Source: Acinetobacter lwoffii
GTDB lineage: Bacteria; Pseudomonadota; Gammaproteobacteria; Pseudomonadales; Moraxellaceae
Direction: 5' to 3'
NCBI RefSeq assembly: GCF_029024105.1
Contig: NZ_CP118963.1
Span: forward strand, 1,178,001-1,242,000
Length of the DNA stretch: 64,000 bases
In this document: positions 45,168 through 54,995 of the stretch, piece by piece
How positions within the stretch are numbered: the stretch's first letter is position 1
Layout: the number at the start of each line of letters is the position of its first letter
Made by a program: the position numbers and the translations under genes
The notes under the pieces: generated by a model
The model's database searches: none
What the model was told of the DNA's origin: nothing
The model's input: the letters and a program-made list of their open reading frames with translations, nothing else

Positions 45168-47300
45168 ATGTATCAAGTACTTGCGCGAAAATACCGTCCT
45201 CGTAATTTTAATGAATTGGTGGGGCAAAACCATGTATCACGTGCTTTAACCAGCGCGCTCGAACGTGGTCGTTTGCATCATGCCTATTTGTTTACAGGAA
45301 CACGTGGTGTCGGAAAAACCACGATTGCACGTATTTTGGCGAAGTGCTTGAACTGCGAAACCGGTATTACTTCGACCCCTTGTGAGGTGTGTCCGACGTG
45401 TACCGCAGTCAATGAAGGCCGCTTTATTGATTTAATCGAAATCGATGCGGCATCCCGTACCAAGGTCGAAGATACCCGCGAGCTGCTCGACAATGTTCCT
45501 TATGCACCCACTCAAGGCCGTTTCAAGGTCTACCTGATCGATGAAGTGCACATGCTCTCCACGCATTCTTTTAATGCGCTGTTAAAGACGCTGGAAGAAC
45601 CACCGGAACACGTCAAATTCTTGTTTGCGACCACTGATCCGCAAAAACTGCCGATTACCGTAATTTCTCGCTGTCTGCAATTTACTTTGCGTCCATTGGC
45701 AGTCGATGAAATTACCGAACATCTGGGCCATATTCTCAGCAAAGAAAGCATTCAGTCTGATCAGGATGCCATCTGGCAGATTGCTGAATCTGCGCAAGGT
45801 TCATTACGTGATGCCTTGTCTCTGACCGATCAGGCGATTGCCTATGGTCAGGGTGCGATTCAGCATCAGGATGTTAAAGACATGCTGGGGCTGATTGACC
45901 GTACTATTATTTATGATCTGATTCTGGCGATTCACCAGAACCAGAAAGCGCAGGTGAGTCAGTTATTGCTGCAGTTCCGTCAGCAGGCTCTGGATGTTTC
46001 GCTGGTTTTAGATCAGTTGATTTCGACACTGCATGAATTGGCCTTATTGCAATATCTGCCGGATTTAAGCCTGAAATATAGTGCTGAGATCAATCAAAAG
46101 ATCATGCAGTTATCCGGCCTGATTTCTGCTCAGGATCTACAACTTTATTATCAAATCGCCTGTAAAGGACGTGCTGACTTGCAACTCGCCGTCACCCAAG
46201 AGCAAGGCTTTGAGATGACGGTGCTACGCTTACTGGCATTCCGTCCCTTACAGCCCAGCGAAATTCCGGTGATGCAGGAGACTGCACCGCAACACGCAGC
46301 GCCCCATACCACACGCCTACAGCAGCCCGTTCAGACACAATTGCAATCTGAATCAGTAGAAACACAAGCATTTGAAGCAGAACCGGTATTTGATGATTTT
46401 TCTCTGGACGATGAGACGGATGAGGAGATTGATGCCGCATCAGCGTCTGAACCCTCTTCGGATGATTTTTTGGATGAAGATGAGCCAACCAGCATCCATG
46501 CACCTGAGCCTGTTCAGGCGGTAATTGCTCAGACAGCTGTTGAGGAAGTCCAGTCTAAAAATCAGATTGTGTTTGATCCAAATGACGACAAAGGCCTATT
46601 TGGTTTTGATGAAATCGAGAGTATTCCAGAAGCACCGGCTACCAGCAACAGTTCAGATGATTTCCTGCTTGAAGAGTTTATTCCTGCAGATGCTGTCATC
46701 CCTAGTGAGCCAGTACAAGACCTCATGTCTGCTGATGAGGAATTTAGTCTTGCTGCACCGGAATTAGAACTTTCACAGGAATCGATTGCTCAGCCTGCTC
46801 TTGAGAATACAGCGCCGGTTCAGCCAGTCGCACAGACAGCTTTGTTGGAAGATATTTCTCAAGATGTAAATACGCAGAATCTGATGCCACAGGATATTCT
46901 GAAAATACCTGAACAAGCCTTGGAAGGTGAGTGGAGCGTAGAAAAATGGGAATACTGGTTCCGTAACAGCCAGCTTTCTCCAGCGGTACAGGAACTGGCG
47001 CAGTATGGCGTCATGACTGGCCAGATGAATGGCGAATCCATTTTCCATATTCCTGAACAGTACCAGCAGTTGTTGACCCAGTTGCAACATCATCTGGAAG
47101 CTGCTTTGCAACAGCAATGGCCGCAAACCAATTTCCAGGTGAAATTTGAAAATGTGGACCAGTTAACGCCATATACCATGCAGCATCAGCGTAAGGCACG
47201 TGCCTTTAAACGTGTCGAAGAATTGTTACATGCTGAACCGGCTGTACGTGATCTGCTACAGCAGTTTGACGGTGAACTGCAAAATATTCAGCTGAAATAG
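45168..47300 (+). CDS. dnaX: DNA polymerase III subunit gamma/tau
   Basis: The 710-residue clamp-loader ATPase has Walker A GTRGVGKTT (about residues 44-52), a four-cysteine zinc module CLNC...CEVCPTC (about 63-78) and Walker B LIDEVHML (about 124-131). The SRC arginine finger follows. The tail from about 370 to 590 is acidic, Gln- and Glu-rich and poorly conserved, then a folded C-terminal tau domain. No A-AAA-AAG slippery heptamer was found, so gamma may not be made by frameshifting here. AAAGGAG precedes ATG 45168. Confidence 0.96.
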   Translation: MYQVLARKYRPRNFNELVGQNHVSRALTSALERGRLHHAYLFTGTRGVGKTTIARILAKCLNCETGITSTPCEVCPTCTAVNEGRFIDLIEIDAASRTKVEDTRELLDNVPYAPTQGRFKVYLIDEVHMLSTHSFNALLKTLEEPPEHVKFLFATTDPQKLPITVISRCLQFTLRPLAVDEITEHLGHILSKESIQSDQDAIWQIAESAQGSLRDALSLTDQAIAYGQGAIQHQDVKDMLGLIDRTIIYDLILAIHQNQKAQVSQLLLQFRQQALDVSLVLDQLISTLHELALLQYLPDLSLKYSAEINQKIMQLSGLISAQDLQLYYQIACKGRADLQLAVTQEQGFEMTVLRLLAFRPLQPSEIPVMQETAPQHAAPHTTRLQQPVQTQLQSESVETQAFEAEPVFDDFSLDDETDEEIDAASASEPSSDDFLDEDEPTSIHAPEPVQAVIAQTAVEEVQSKNQIVFDPNDDKGLFGFDEIESIPEAPATSNSSDDFLLEEFIPADAVIPSEPVQDLMSADEEFSLAAPELELSQESIAQPALENTAPVQPVAQTALLEDISQDVNTQNLMPQDILKIPEQALEGEWSVEKWEYWFRNSQLSPAVQELAQYGVMTGQMNGESIFHIPEQYQQLLTQLQHHLEAALQQQWPQTNFQVKFENVDQLTPYTMQHQRKARAFKRVEELLHAEPAVRDLLQQFDGELQNIQLK

Positions 47301-47308
47301 GCTGGATG

Positions 47309-47746
47309 TTAAGTCACAACAAATCGAGATAAAGCATCCCGCATTTCAACTGGAATCGGGGTGCTTTTTCGTGTCTCACGATCGACAAATACATGGACAA
47401 AATTGCCTTGTGCAGCGGCTGTATCCGAGTTGCGTTTAAAAATAGCCAGATCATAGCTGAGCGATGAATTTCCCATGCTTTCAATGGCTACGCCCACTTC
47501 AATAATTTCCGGATAAGACAGTTCCTGATTAAACTGACAGTTGGAGCTGACGACCAGTCCAATCATGGGTGAATATTTTGGGTCAAAAGCAGCTTCCTGA
47601 ATCAGCAGGGCATTGGCGGCGGTATCAAAATAACTGTAATAAGTCACATTGTTGACATGGCCGTACAGATCATTGTCTGCCCAACGGGTTTGAATGGGCA
47701 GGAAAAAAGTATAGTGTTCACGCTGTTTGATGGTGGCTTTCATCAC
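47309..47746 (-). CDS. acyl-CoA thioesterase, 4-hydroxybenzoyl-CoA thioesterase (hot-dog) family
   Basis: The 145-residue hot-dog protein has the characteristic TRWADNDLYGHVNNVTYYSYFD motif with the catalytic Asp (about residue 24). It likely hydrolyses acyl-CoA thioesters. It converges on dnaX, leaving eight bases between stops, and lies downstream of an iron alcohol dehydrogenase on the same strand (41-base gap), so the two may be co-transcribed. Confidence 0.88.
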   Translation of the reverse strand: MMKATIKQREHYTFFLPIQTRWADNDLYGHVNNVTYYSYFDTAANALLIQEAAFDPKYSPMIGLVVSSNCQFNQELSYPEIIEVGVAIESMGNSSLSYDLAIFKRNSDTAAAQGNFVHVFVDRETRKSTPIPVEMRDALSRFVVT

Positions 47747-47787
47747 TATTCAGTCCTCAGCTAGATAAGGCTTAGGTGGAAATTGAT

Positions 47788-48948
47788 CTAGGAATAGATC
47801 GCCTGATAAATCTGATAAGCATCCTCCACCTTGAGTTCACGTGGATTATTCTGCAACAGCCGGCTTTGTTGCATCGCATCTTCTGCCATGACCTGCAGCA
47901 TATCTTCCGGAACATTCAACTGATTTAGTTTTAGAGTCAAACCGCTTTGCATCAGATGATTATTAAAATGATCAATAAATAGATCGGTCAGGCCATCATG
48001 ACAACCTTTACTGCGGGGATCCAGCCAGGTCATTAATTCCGCATAGAGCTGTTTAGCCACTGGCGCATTAAACTTTAATACTTCAGTTAGAACCAGTGCA
48101 TTGCTATGCCCGTGTGACAGGTGAAAATGTCCACCAAGCGGATAAGCCAGCGCATGTACAGCAGCGACCGGTGCATTGGCAAAGGCTTGTCCAGCCAGCA
48201 TGGAACCAATCAGCATATTTTGACGCGCATCTAAATCATTGCCGTCTTGCAGCACGCGCTGCAGATTGGCATTCAGTAATCTTAAAGCCTGTTTGGCCAG
48301 CATATCCGAATAAGGATTTTTCTTGTGTTTTGAGGTATAGGCTTCAATGGCATGTACCATGGCATCAATGCCGGTGGCGGCAGTGATCTGTGCCGGAAGA
48401 TTTTGGGTAAAGGTTGCATCCAGAATGGCAATATCTGCATAGAGAATGGGCGCGACAATGCCAGTTTTGGTCGTTTCACCTGTGGTGACAATCGAAATCG
48501 GCGTCACTTCCGAACCTGTTCCAGCGGTGGTCGGTACCAGAATTAAAGCTAAACGCGGTCCGGTAGCATTATCAACGCCATACAGATCGGACAGTGTCTG
48601 ATGCTGCTCGGGATGCGCCAAAATTGCAATGAGTTTGGCCACATCCATCGAGCTGCCACCACCAAAGCCCAGCACCACATCAATATTTTCCTGTTTTGCA
48701 AAAGCCGCCGCTTCAAGCACCACTGTATCGGGCGGATCGGCCTGAACATCCGAGTAAATCACGTACTCCAGCCCGGCAGATTCAATAATATCAAGAAGCG
48801 GCAGATGTAATTGCTGCTTCAGCATCCCCGGGTCAGTCACTAGCAGAAGACGTTGATAACGGCCATTTTTTAGAATTTTAAATAATTCCTGAATCGTGCC
48901 TAGTCCGGCAATGATATTGGGGACGGTTTGAAACTGAAAACGATTCAT
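47788..48948 (-). CDS. iron-containing alcohol dehydrogenase
   Basis: The 386-residue group III alcohol dehydrogenase binds NAD through GFGGGSSMDVAK (about residues 94-105). TTAGTGSEVTPISI is the second family signature. The metal-binding histidines lie in AAVHALAYPLGGHFHLSHGHSNALV. The substrate is unknown; the thioesterase downstream is compatible with acyl or aldehyde metabolism. Start ATG 48948. Confidence 0.92.
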   Translation of the reverse strand: MNRFQFQTVPNIIAGLGTIQELFKILKNGRYQRLLLVTDPGMLKQQLHLPLLDIIESAGLEYVIYSDVQADPPDTVVLEAAAFAKQENIDVVLGFGGGSSMDVAKLIAILAHPEQHQTLSDLYGVDNATGPRLALILVPTTAGTGSEVTPISIVTTGETTKTGIVAPILYADIAILDATFTQNLPAQITAATGIDAMVHAIEAYTSKHKKNPYSDMLAKQALRLLNANLQRVLQDGNDLDARQNMLIGSMLAGQAFANAPVAAVHALAYPLGGHFHLSHGHSNALVLTEVLKFNAPVAKQLYAELMTWLDPRSKGCHDGLTDLFIDHFNNHLMQSGLTLKLNQLNVPEDMLQVMAEDAMQQSRLLQNNPRELKVEDAYQIYQAIYS

Positions 48949-49068
48949 GGCGATATCCTTGATTTTTTTATTGCAAATACGAGATTATTCTATGGTTGTA
49001 AGATAGGAATCAGTATATAAATAACTTAACATAAGAATCCTTAAAATAAAGTAGCTCTGAGGTTGTTT

Positions 49069-49575
49069 ATGTCATCCAGAACGCCATACAAGGTGTTATG
49101 TGTTTGTTTGGGAAATATTTGCCGCTCTCCCACGGCAGAAGTTGTACTCAGACATTATTGTGATGAACAGCAACTGAACATTGTAGTCGACTCTGCTGGA
49201 ACCAGTAATTATCATCCGGGCAAGGCACCGGACTTGCGTAGCCAGAAGCATGCACTAAAACGTGGCTATGACCTTTCAGCACTTCGCGCACGTCAACTTA
49301 TTCCGCATGATTTTATTGATTATGATCTGATTCTGGCGATGGATCTGGAGAATTTATCCAATATCCAGAACATACAGCGTCTGGCAGAAACTCAGTTTGG
49401 TCATGTACGTGCACGCGTGGCATTGATGAGTGAACATGATCAGACCTATCCGAAACAGGCCTTACCCGATCCCTATTATGGCGAAGCGGATGGCTTTGAA
49501 CGGGTGCTTGATCAGTGTGAGTCCAGCAGCCAGGCTTGGATTGAGATTTTTAAACAGAATTTACACAAGGTTTAA
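49069..49575 (+). CDS. low-molecular-weight protein-tyrosine phosphatase
   Basis: The protein has 168 residues from ATG 49069, which follows TGAGGTTG; a TTG two codons earlier is possible. The P-loop C-x5-R-S is Cys13 to Ser20 in VCLGNICRSP, and the general-acid motif is DPYYG near residue 125. Such enzymes regulate capsule or exopolysaccharide tyrosine kinases, but no such genes are nearby. It stops three bases before murB. Confidence 0.92.
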   Translation: MSSRTPYKVLCVCLGNICRSPTAEVVLRHYCDEQQLNIVVDSAGTSNYHPGKAPDLRSQKHALKRGYDLSALRARQLIPHDFIDYDLILAMDLENLSNIQNIQRLAETQFGHVRARVALMSEHDQTYPKQALPDPYYGEADGFERVLDQCESSSQAWIEIFKQNLHKV

Positions 49576-49578
49576 GCG

Positions 49579-50619
49579 ATGCAGATTCAAACCCAGGTTC
49601 AACTTAAACCTTTTAATACCTTAAATTTAGAAGCAGTTGCTTCATACTATGCCCAGATTCAATCAACTGCTGACCTGTTGGCTGCACTGGATTTTGCGGA
49701 ACAGCAGCAACTCCATGTGTTGATCCTGTCAGGTGGTAGCAATATGTTGTTGCCGGAGCAGATTGATGCACTGGTTCTGCATATGGATATTCAGGGCATA
49801 GAAATGCTGGATGCTGATGATCAGTCGCAGCGCTTACGTGTGGGTGGTGGACAAGGCTGGCATGACTTCGTGCTCTGGACTACAGCACAAGGTCTGTATG
49901 GTTTACAAAATCTGGCCCTGATTCCTGGGCGTGTTGGAGCTTCTCCAGTACAGAATATTGGCGCTTATGGCGTTGAAGTCGGAGAATTCATCGATTCTGT
50001 TGAGGTCTATGACCGACAATTGAAACAGTTTGCTTCGATTCAGGCAGCAGATTGTCAGTTTGCCTACCGGCATAGTATTTTTAAAGATGATCCCAATCGT
50101 TATGTGATTACCCATGTGACTTTTAGATTACTTAAACAGCCAGATTTGAAACTGAATTATGGTGATCTGAAGACTGCGGTCGGTGATCAGCTCACAGCAG
50201 AAAACTTGCAGCAACAGGTCATCCAGATTCGTCAGAACAAATTACCTGATCCGCAAGAATTTCCCAACGTGGGCAGTTTCTTTAAAAATCCGGTGGTTGA
50301 TCAGGCGGACTTTGACCAAATTGCTGTATCTTTCCCGAATTTACCCCATTACCAGCAAGCCAATTCTCAAGTTAAACTGGCAGCGGGCTGGCTGATTGAT
50401 CAGGCGGGCTGGAAGGGTAAACAGTTGGGGCCTGTCGGCATGTTCCACAAACAGGCATTGGTCTTGGTGAATTATGGTCAAGCCTCTCTCACCGATGTCC
50501 GTAAAACGTATCGTGCAGTACAGCAATCGGTTTGGGAGAAATTTAGTCTGATGCTTGAACCTGAACCTGTATTGTTCAATAAAAATGGCTTGATCCGTTC
50601 TCATCAGGAAGAGGAATAA
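49579..50619 (+). CDS. murB: UDP-N-acetylenolpyruvoylglucosamine reductase
   Basis: The 346-residue FAD enzyme reduces enolpyruvyl-UDP-GlcNAc to UDP-MurNAc for peptidoglycan. The FAD-binding LILSGGSNMLLPEQID and IPGRVGASPVQNIGAYGVE segments and FPNVGSFFKNPVV (with the catalytic Ser) are all present. It is a type I MurB of normal length. It is packed between the phosphatase (3-base gap) and a DUF218 gene (1-base gap), a likely operon. Confidence 0.96.
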   Translation: MQIQTQVQLKPFNTLNLEAVASYYAQIQSTADLLAALDFAEQQQLHVLILSGGSNMLLPEQIDALVLHMDIQGIEMLDADDQSQRLRVGGGQGWHDFVLWTTAQGLYGLQNLALIPGRVGASPVQNIGAYGVEVGEFIDSVEVYDRQLKQFASIQAADCQFAYRHSIFKDDPNRYVITHVTFRLLKQPDLKLNYGDLKTAVGDQLTAENLQQQVIQIRQNKLPDPQEFPNVGSFFKNPVVDQADFDQIAVSFPNLPHYQQANSQVKLAAGWLIDQAGWKGKQLGPVGMFHKQALVLVNYGQASLTDVRKTYRAVQQSVWEKFSLMLEPEPVLFNKNGLIRSHQEEE

Positions 50620-50620
50620 C

Positions 50621-51760
50621 ATGAAAAACACCCATTGGATGGTACGTTTGCTACAAATTGTCACTGGACTGTTTGTGCTATGCGGCTGTCTACTGGTGTT
50701 GGTTTATACGCCTTTTTACTCAAAAATGATCGTCAAGGGCTTAAACCAGTTTGTCTCCCTAGAGTTAAATGAAGTCGCGGCCCAAAGCCAGAAAATGGCA
50801 GCGCTCAGTGAACATGAAAATCTGGAACCTGGCTCTGATTTGTGGATTGCCCGTCAGGCTTATTTAAAGGTCATGGAACAGGATATCCAGCAAAATAACT
50901 CAGCTAACCTGATGCTGATTCAGGCACGTTATAAAGCGCTGCAGCAAGTAATTGAAGAATATCAACGCGAGCAGCAGGATCAAAAAGCAGAGCAAAGTCC
51001 GCCCGCTCAGGTGCCGTTATTGTCCTCACAGGAAGATGCAGAACCAGCCGATCCGACAGCCAATGTCCGGGAATTGCTGGAGTGGGACAGTAATGAAAAC
51101 AAGGAACGCATTGAGCAATATATGGAGTTTCTGACGACGCATCCGCTGGAACAAGGCGAAGCCAGTTCGGTACAGGAAACCGATGGAGAGGAAATCCAGC
51201 AGGACTTGGCTTTACTACAAGAGCAACAGCAGGCTAAACCGGCGAATAGCTCTCAGCCTTATGCTATTGTGGTATTGGGTGGTGGCTTAACTCTAGATGA
51301 GCAGGGTAAAGAAATTGTCGTCAATAACTATACGCGACTACGTCTGGAAACTACGCTGGCAGTAGAGAAACATTATCAGTTGCCGATTGTTCTGAGTGGG
51401 GTCGAAGCACCGTATATGCAGCGCTGGTTAAAAAATCATGGTGTCGATGCCAAATTACTGGAAGATCGCAGCATGAACACTTGTGAAAATACCCGTTTCA
51501 GTTCATTACTATTACAAAAGAAAGGCGGAGCGCCTACAGTGATTCTGATTACGGATCGTTATCATATGCCGCGTACCCGCCGTTTATTTGCGTTAAATGG
51601 TATACAAACCATTCCGGTAGAAGCGCCGATGCCAACGCCATTGACACGATGGCGTCCAAGTGCACAAAATTATGATCACAGTCGTCGTGCCAATTATGAA
51701 ATGTTGGCGACCATGCGCGATATGTGGTTTGGATCCAGTGACTGTCGGGAGGTGCCATAA
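50621..51760 (+). CDS. ElyC/SanA/YdcF-family (DUF218) membrane protein with Gln/Glu-rich insert
   Basis: The 379-residue protein has an N-terminal membrane anchor (about residues 8-30) and a C-terminal DUF218 domain (about 225-375). The latter contains AIVVLGGGLT, the conserved acidic ENTRFSS motif and ITDRYHMPRTRRLF. Between them lies a Gln/Glu-rich, probably coiled or disordered region. The family acts in envelope biogenesis (ElyC affects peptidoglycan and lipid carrier use), which suits its place after murB. Its stop shares a base with the next ATG (TAATG). Confidence 0.85.
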   Translation: MKNTHWMVRLLQIVTGLFVLCGCLLVLVYTPFYSKMIVKGLNQFVSLELNEVAAQSQKMAALSEHENLEPGSDLWIARQAYLKVMEQDIQQNNSANLMLIQARYKALQQVIEEYQREQQDQKAEQSPPAQVPLLSSQEDAEPADPTANVRELLEWDSNENKERIEQYMEFLTTHPLEQGEASSVQETDGEEIQQDLALLQEQQQAKPANSSQPYAIVVLGGGLTLDEQGKEIVVNNYTRLRLETTLAVEKHYQLPIVLSGVEAPYMQRWLKNHGVDAKLLEDRSMNTCENTRFSSLLLQKKGGAPTVILITDRYHMPRTRRLFALNGIQTIPVEAPMPTPLTRWRPSAQNYDHSRRANYEMLATMRDMWFGSSDCREVP

Positions 51761-52803
51761 TGTCTGATATCCCATTTTTAAATCCCACCATTCTGAAACA
51801 GCTGGATTTACCCATTCCGAGTCGGGATGTTACGCCTCAACTCTTGCCACCTTTAAACCTGAATCGTAGTGATGAACCGCCGATTGATCTGCAGTCCTAT
51901 CGAAAGCTTTATGGTTTTGATTTACTGGACTGCAAACACTGGCAGGGCTATGTACAGATGCCATTATTCAAGTTGCATGTACAGGTGTTTGAACCGAATC
52001 TGGAAAATACCCGCTTTGACAAGATTCAGGGAACTGCTTTTCTGTTGCATGGTTATCTGGAACATAGTGGCATTTATCAGCCGATTGTCAAAGAGCTTTT
52101 AGAACAGGGTTTTAGTGTGTTGACCTATGATCTGCCTGGACACGGCCTGAGTGATGGTTCACCTGCCAGCATTCAGAATTTTGATCATTATCAGCAGGTT
52201 TTACATGCTGTACATCGTTATGTGCAGCACGCTTCACAATTACCTAAACCCTGGGTTGGCATCGGGCAGAGTACTGGCGGTGCGATCTGGATGCACCATT
52301 TACTGGAGTTTGCGGAACGTCGTGAAAATCCTTTTGTTGAACGGGTCTTGCTATTATCACCATTGATTCGTCCAGCTAAAACTGCCTGGTGGCATAATTC
52401 GGTTGGGCTTGGCATTATTAGCCGAATCAAACGTGAAGTTCCCCGACATTTCAGACGCAATAACCATAATCCGGAGTTTCTGCGTTTTATCCGGCTTAAA
52501 GATCCATTACAACCGCGAATGATGGGCATGGACTGGATTTTAGCGATGTCACGCTGGATGCTGGAAATGGAAGCGCGTCCGGCTTGTCGTATTCCAGTCT
52601 GGCTCGCCCAAGGTGCACAGGATCAGACCGTAGACTGGCGTTATAATATCGAATTTATCCGACGTAAATTCCGGCTCCAGACTTTGCTGATGCTGGAAGA
52701 AGGTTCGCATCAGTTAATCAATGAACGTGCTGATATTCGCGCTGCATTGACGGGTTTGATTCCTGCCTTTCTGCATGCACATGGCAGCAAAACTTATTAT
52801 TGA
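51760..52803 (+). CDS. alpha/beta hydrolase, monoacylglycerol-lipase-like
   Basis: The 347-residue protein has LHGYLEHSGIYQPIVKELLEQGFSVLTYDLPGHGLSDG, the serine aminopeptidase/monoglyceride lipase (Hydrolase_4) signature. The nucleophile Ser lies in GIGQSTGGAI (about residue 170), the acid in QGAQDQTVDW and the His in EEGSHQLINE. It may hydrolyse acyl glycerols or lysophospholipids. It overlaps the DUF218 gene by one base, so it is the last gene of the murB operon; a terminator follows. Confidence 0.88.
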   Translation: MSDIPFLNPTILKQLDLPIPSRDVTPQLLPPLNLNRSDEPPIDLQSYRKLYGFDLLDCKHWQGYVQMPLFKLHVQVFEPNLENTRFDKIQGTAFLLHGYLEHSGIYQPIVKELLEQGFSVLTYDLPGHGLSDGSPASIQNFDHYQQVLHAVHRYVQHASQLPKPWVGIGQSTGGAIWMHHLLEFAERRENPFVERVLLLSPLIRPAKTAWWHNSVGLGIISRIKREVPRHFRRNNHNPEFLRFIRLKDPLQPRMMGMDWILAMSRWMLEMEARPACRIPVWLAQGAQDQTVDWRYNIEFIRRKFRLQTLLMLEEGSHQLINERADIRAALTGLIPAFLHAHGSKTYY

Positions 52804-52817
52804 TAGATTGAATATTT

Positions 52818-52847
52818 AAAAAGGCGTTTATGAAAACGCCTTTTTTA
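52818..52847. terminator. bidirectional terminator between the hydrolase and the glutamate-synthase-like gene
   Basis: AAAAAGGCGTTT pairs with AAAACGCCTTTTT around a short loop, with A and T tracts on both sides. Confidence 0.85.
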
Positions 52848-52864
52848 GTTTTAATGTTATCGAT

Positions 52865-54535
52865 TTAAAATTTTTCTAATTGGGCCAAATTCCACATCCG
52901 GAAGTAGAAGTTCTCCTCATCCTTATTTTCACAGGACAATAGTTCGCCTTCTTTCAGCCAGAAATGAATCTGCGCAAAGTTCTTTATTTCGTGATTATTC
53001 ACACGTTGTGCCAGATGATGCGCCTTAATGGCTGAAGGGTGTTTCAGACCTGCGGAAGCAATCAGTTCAGACAGAGCATGTAAGGTGTTTTTATGAAAAT
53101 GAAATACCCGTTCGGCCTTGGTCGGCACATGTAAGGCTTTCTGGCGATCTTTATCCTGGGTCGTGACCCCAACCGGACATTGATTGGTATGACAGCTTTG
53201 AGCCTGAATACAGCCCACTGCAAACATAAAGCCCCGGGCCGAGTTGACCCAGTCTGCACCAATGGCAAGCGTACTGGCAATATCGAATGCACTAATTATT
53301 TTACCACTTGCACCAATTTTGATCTTATCTCTCAATCCTGCACCAACAAGGGTATTGTGTACAAACAGCAAACCTTCTCTTAAAGGGGCGCCAACATAGT
53401 CAATTAATTCAATGGGTGCAGCTCCCGTTCCACCTTCAGAGCCATCAACCACAATAAAATCTGGGTAGATCTGGGTATGTAACATGGCTTTGACCATGCT
53501 CATAAACTGCCACGGCTGACCCAGACACAGCTTAAATCCGACCGGTTTTCCGTTGGAAAGTTCACGTAATTTTTGTATGAAATGCATCATTTCAATCGGC
53601 GTGCTAAATGCCGGATGACTCGAAGGTGAAACACAATCATGATCACGGCTGATGCCTCGAATTTGGGCAATTTCTTCCGAAATTTTACTTTTAGGTAAAA
53701 TACCGCCGTGGCCAGGTTTTGCGCCTTGCGAAAGCTTGATTTCAATCATCTTCACTTGGGGTAATTTCGCTTGTGCAGCAAAACGTTCCGGATCAAACTG
53801 CCCATCTAAAGTACGGCAGCCAAAATAACCACTGCCAATTTCCCAGACCAGATCGCCGCCATATTCCAGATGGTAGGGACTGATACTGCCTTCACCTGTA
53901 TCATGGAAAAAATCACCTTTTTGAGCACCGAGGTTAAGTGCCCGTATCGCATTAGCACTCATGCTGCCAAAACTCATGGCTGAAATATTTAAAATAGAAG
54001 CTGAAAAGGGCTGGGTACATTGCTCATTTCCAATCAGGATACGAAAAGTCTGCGGATCAGCAACTTTGCAGGGCGTGATGGAATGACTAACAAAGCGGTA
54101 ATTATCTTCATAGACATTCAGAATCGAGCCGAAAGGTTTATCTGAATTTTCATTTTTTGCCCGCTGATACACCAGACTGCGTTGCATACGGGAAAAAGGC
54201 AGTGCGTCCCGGTCGGCTTCAATAAAATACTGACGAATCTCGGGACGGAATTCCTCAAAGATAAAGCGGAAATGTCCCATAATGGGATAATTTTTCAGAA
54301 TGGAATGCTTATTTTGTAGTACATCATACAAACCCAGCAAACTCAGCAGAATGCTCAGGATCCATAGGGTATTCACTAACGTTTGCGGCATAAAATAATA
54401 GATATAACGCGGTGAATAACCGATATGAAATGTAGTAAAAATCACTGCAATCAGAATGCAGGCAAACCAGACCGAATGGCGGGAAAAGAAAGTATTGAGC
54501 AGCTTGTGACGTACTAATTGAGCAGGGTTAGCCAT
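52865..54535 (-). CDS. FMN-binding glutamate-synthase-family oxidoreductase, membrane-anchored
   Basis: The 556-residue protein has two N-terminal membrane helices (about residues 18-38 and 50-68) followed by a GltB-type FMN barrel. Barrel marks are ISAMSFGSMSANAIRALN, SQGAKPGHGGILP, VDGSEGGTGAAP and a KIGASGKI phosphate-binding segment. A CIQAQSCHTNQCP cysteine cluster would bind an iron-sulphur cluster, as in glutamate synthase. It lacks the glutaminase domain. The true reaction is unknown. Confidence 0.87.
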   Translation of the reverse strand: MANPAQLVRHKLLNTFFSRHSVWFACILIAVIFTTFHIGYSPRYIYYFMPQTLVNTLWILSILLSLLGLYDVLQNKHSILKNYPIMGHFRFIFEEFRPEIRQYFIEADRDALPFSRMQRSLVYQRAKNENSDKPFGSILNVYEDNYRFVSHSITPCKVADPQTFRILIGNEQCTQPFSASILNISAMSFGSMSANAIRALNLGAQKGDFFHDTGEGSISPYHLEYGGDLVWEIGSGYFGCRTLDGQFDPERFAAQAKLPQVKMIEIKLSQGAKPGHGGILPKSKISEEIAQIRGISRDHDCVSPSSHPAFSTPIEMMHFIQKLRELSNGKPVGFKLCLGQPWQFMSMVKAMLHTQIYPDFIVVDGSEGGTGAAPIELIDYVGAPLREGLLFVHNTLVGAGLRDKIKIGASGKIISAFDIASTLAIGADWVNSARGFMFAVGCIQAQSCHTNQCPVGVTTQDKDRQKALHVPTKAERVFHFHKNTLHALSELIASAGLKHPSAIKAHHLAQRVNNHEIKNFAQIHFWLKEGELLSCENKDEENFYFRMWNLAQLEKF

Positions 54536-54801
54536 TGTAAAATTAAGTCCCTATTTCTACTTCTATAGGGCTTTATGATGTGCAGAGCGAGGTATCTTAT
54601 ACAAGCAGAGAATTGTTATTCGATTTTATAAACTTGCCGAAAATGCTATTAAGCCAGACAATGAATCGGCAGCGATTACAGATAAATTTTACGGAAAAAG
54701 TTCTATAGAAAAAATCTGCAAAAGACATGCATTCTATTTATTTCACAAGTAAGGCGGATGACTTTATAGTCGGTTTATTCACTACATAGGAGTCTTAAAC
54801 C

Positions 54802-54867
54802 ATGACCAAAAAATCCATTCGCTTTAATAATGCTGAACTGGCTTGCTCATGTCTCAGTCATTTTTAA
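54802..54867 (+). CDS. possible 21-residue small protein
   Basis: TAGGAGTCTTAAACC gives a good ribosome binding site before ATG 54802. The frame is MTKKSIRF then a Cys-containing ACSCLSHF tail. It stands alone in a 501-base gap (54536-55036) and is followed about 105 bases later by a strong terminator. Spacing and terminator suggest a short independent transcript, which may encode this peptide, be a small RNA, or both. No family recognised. Confidence 0.35.
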   Translation: MTKKSIRFNNAELACSCLSHF

Positions 54868-54971
54868 ATATTGATGTTTCATCCAAGCTGCATTTCGGGG
54901 TGTTAAAGAAAAGCAGCCTGGCACAGCGGCAGATCACCACAACAAGAACAAAAATATAAGCATAATTCTCC

Positions 54972-54995
54972 AGTCCCCAATTTGGGGATTTTTTT
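54972..54995 (+). terminator. Rho-independent terminator of a short transcript upstream of the WYL gene
   Basis: TCCCCA pairs with TGGGGA (54974-54988) and is followed by seven T. No long ORF lies upstream on the plus strand, so it ends a short transcript covering 54802-54867. Confidence 0.75.

Noticed and set aside
46192..46503. 103-codon minus-strand frame inside dnaX
   Set aside because: It lies over the low-complexity acidic tail of dnaX and has no independent signals.
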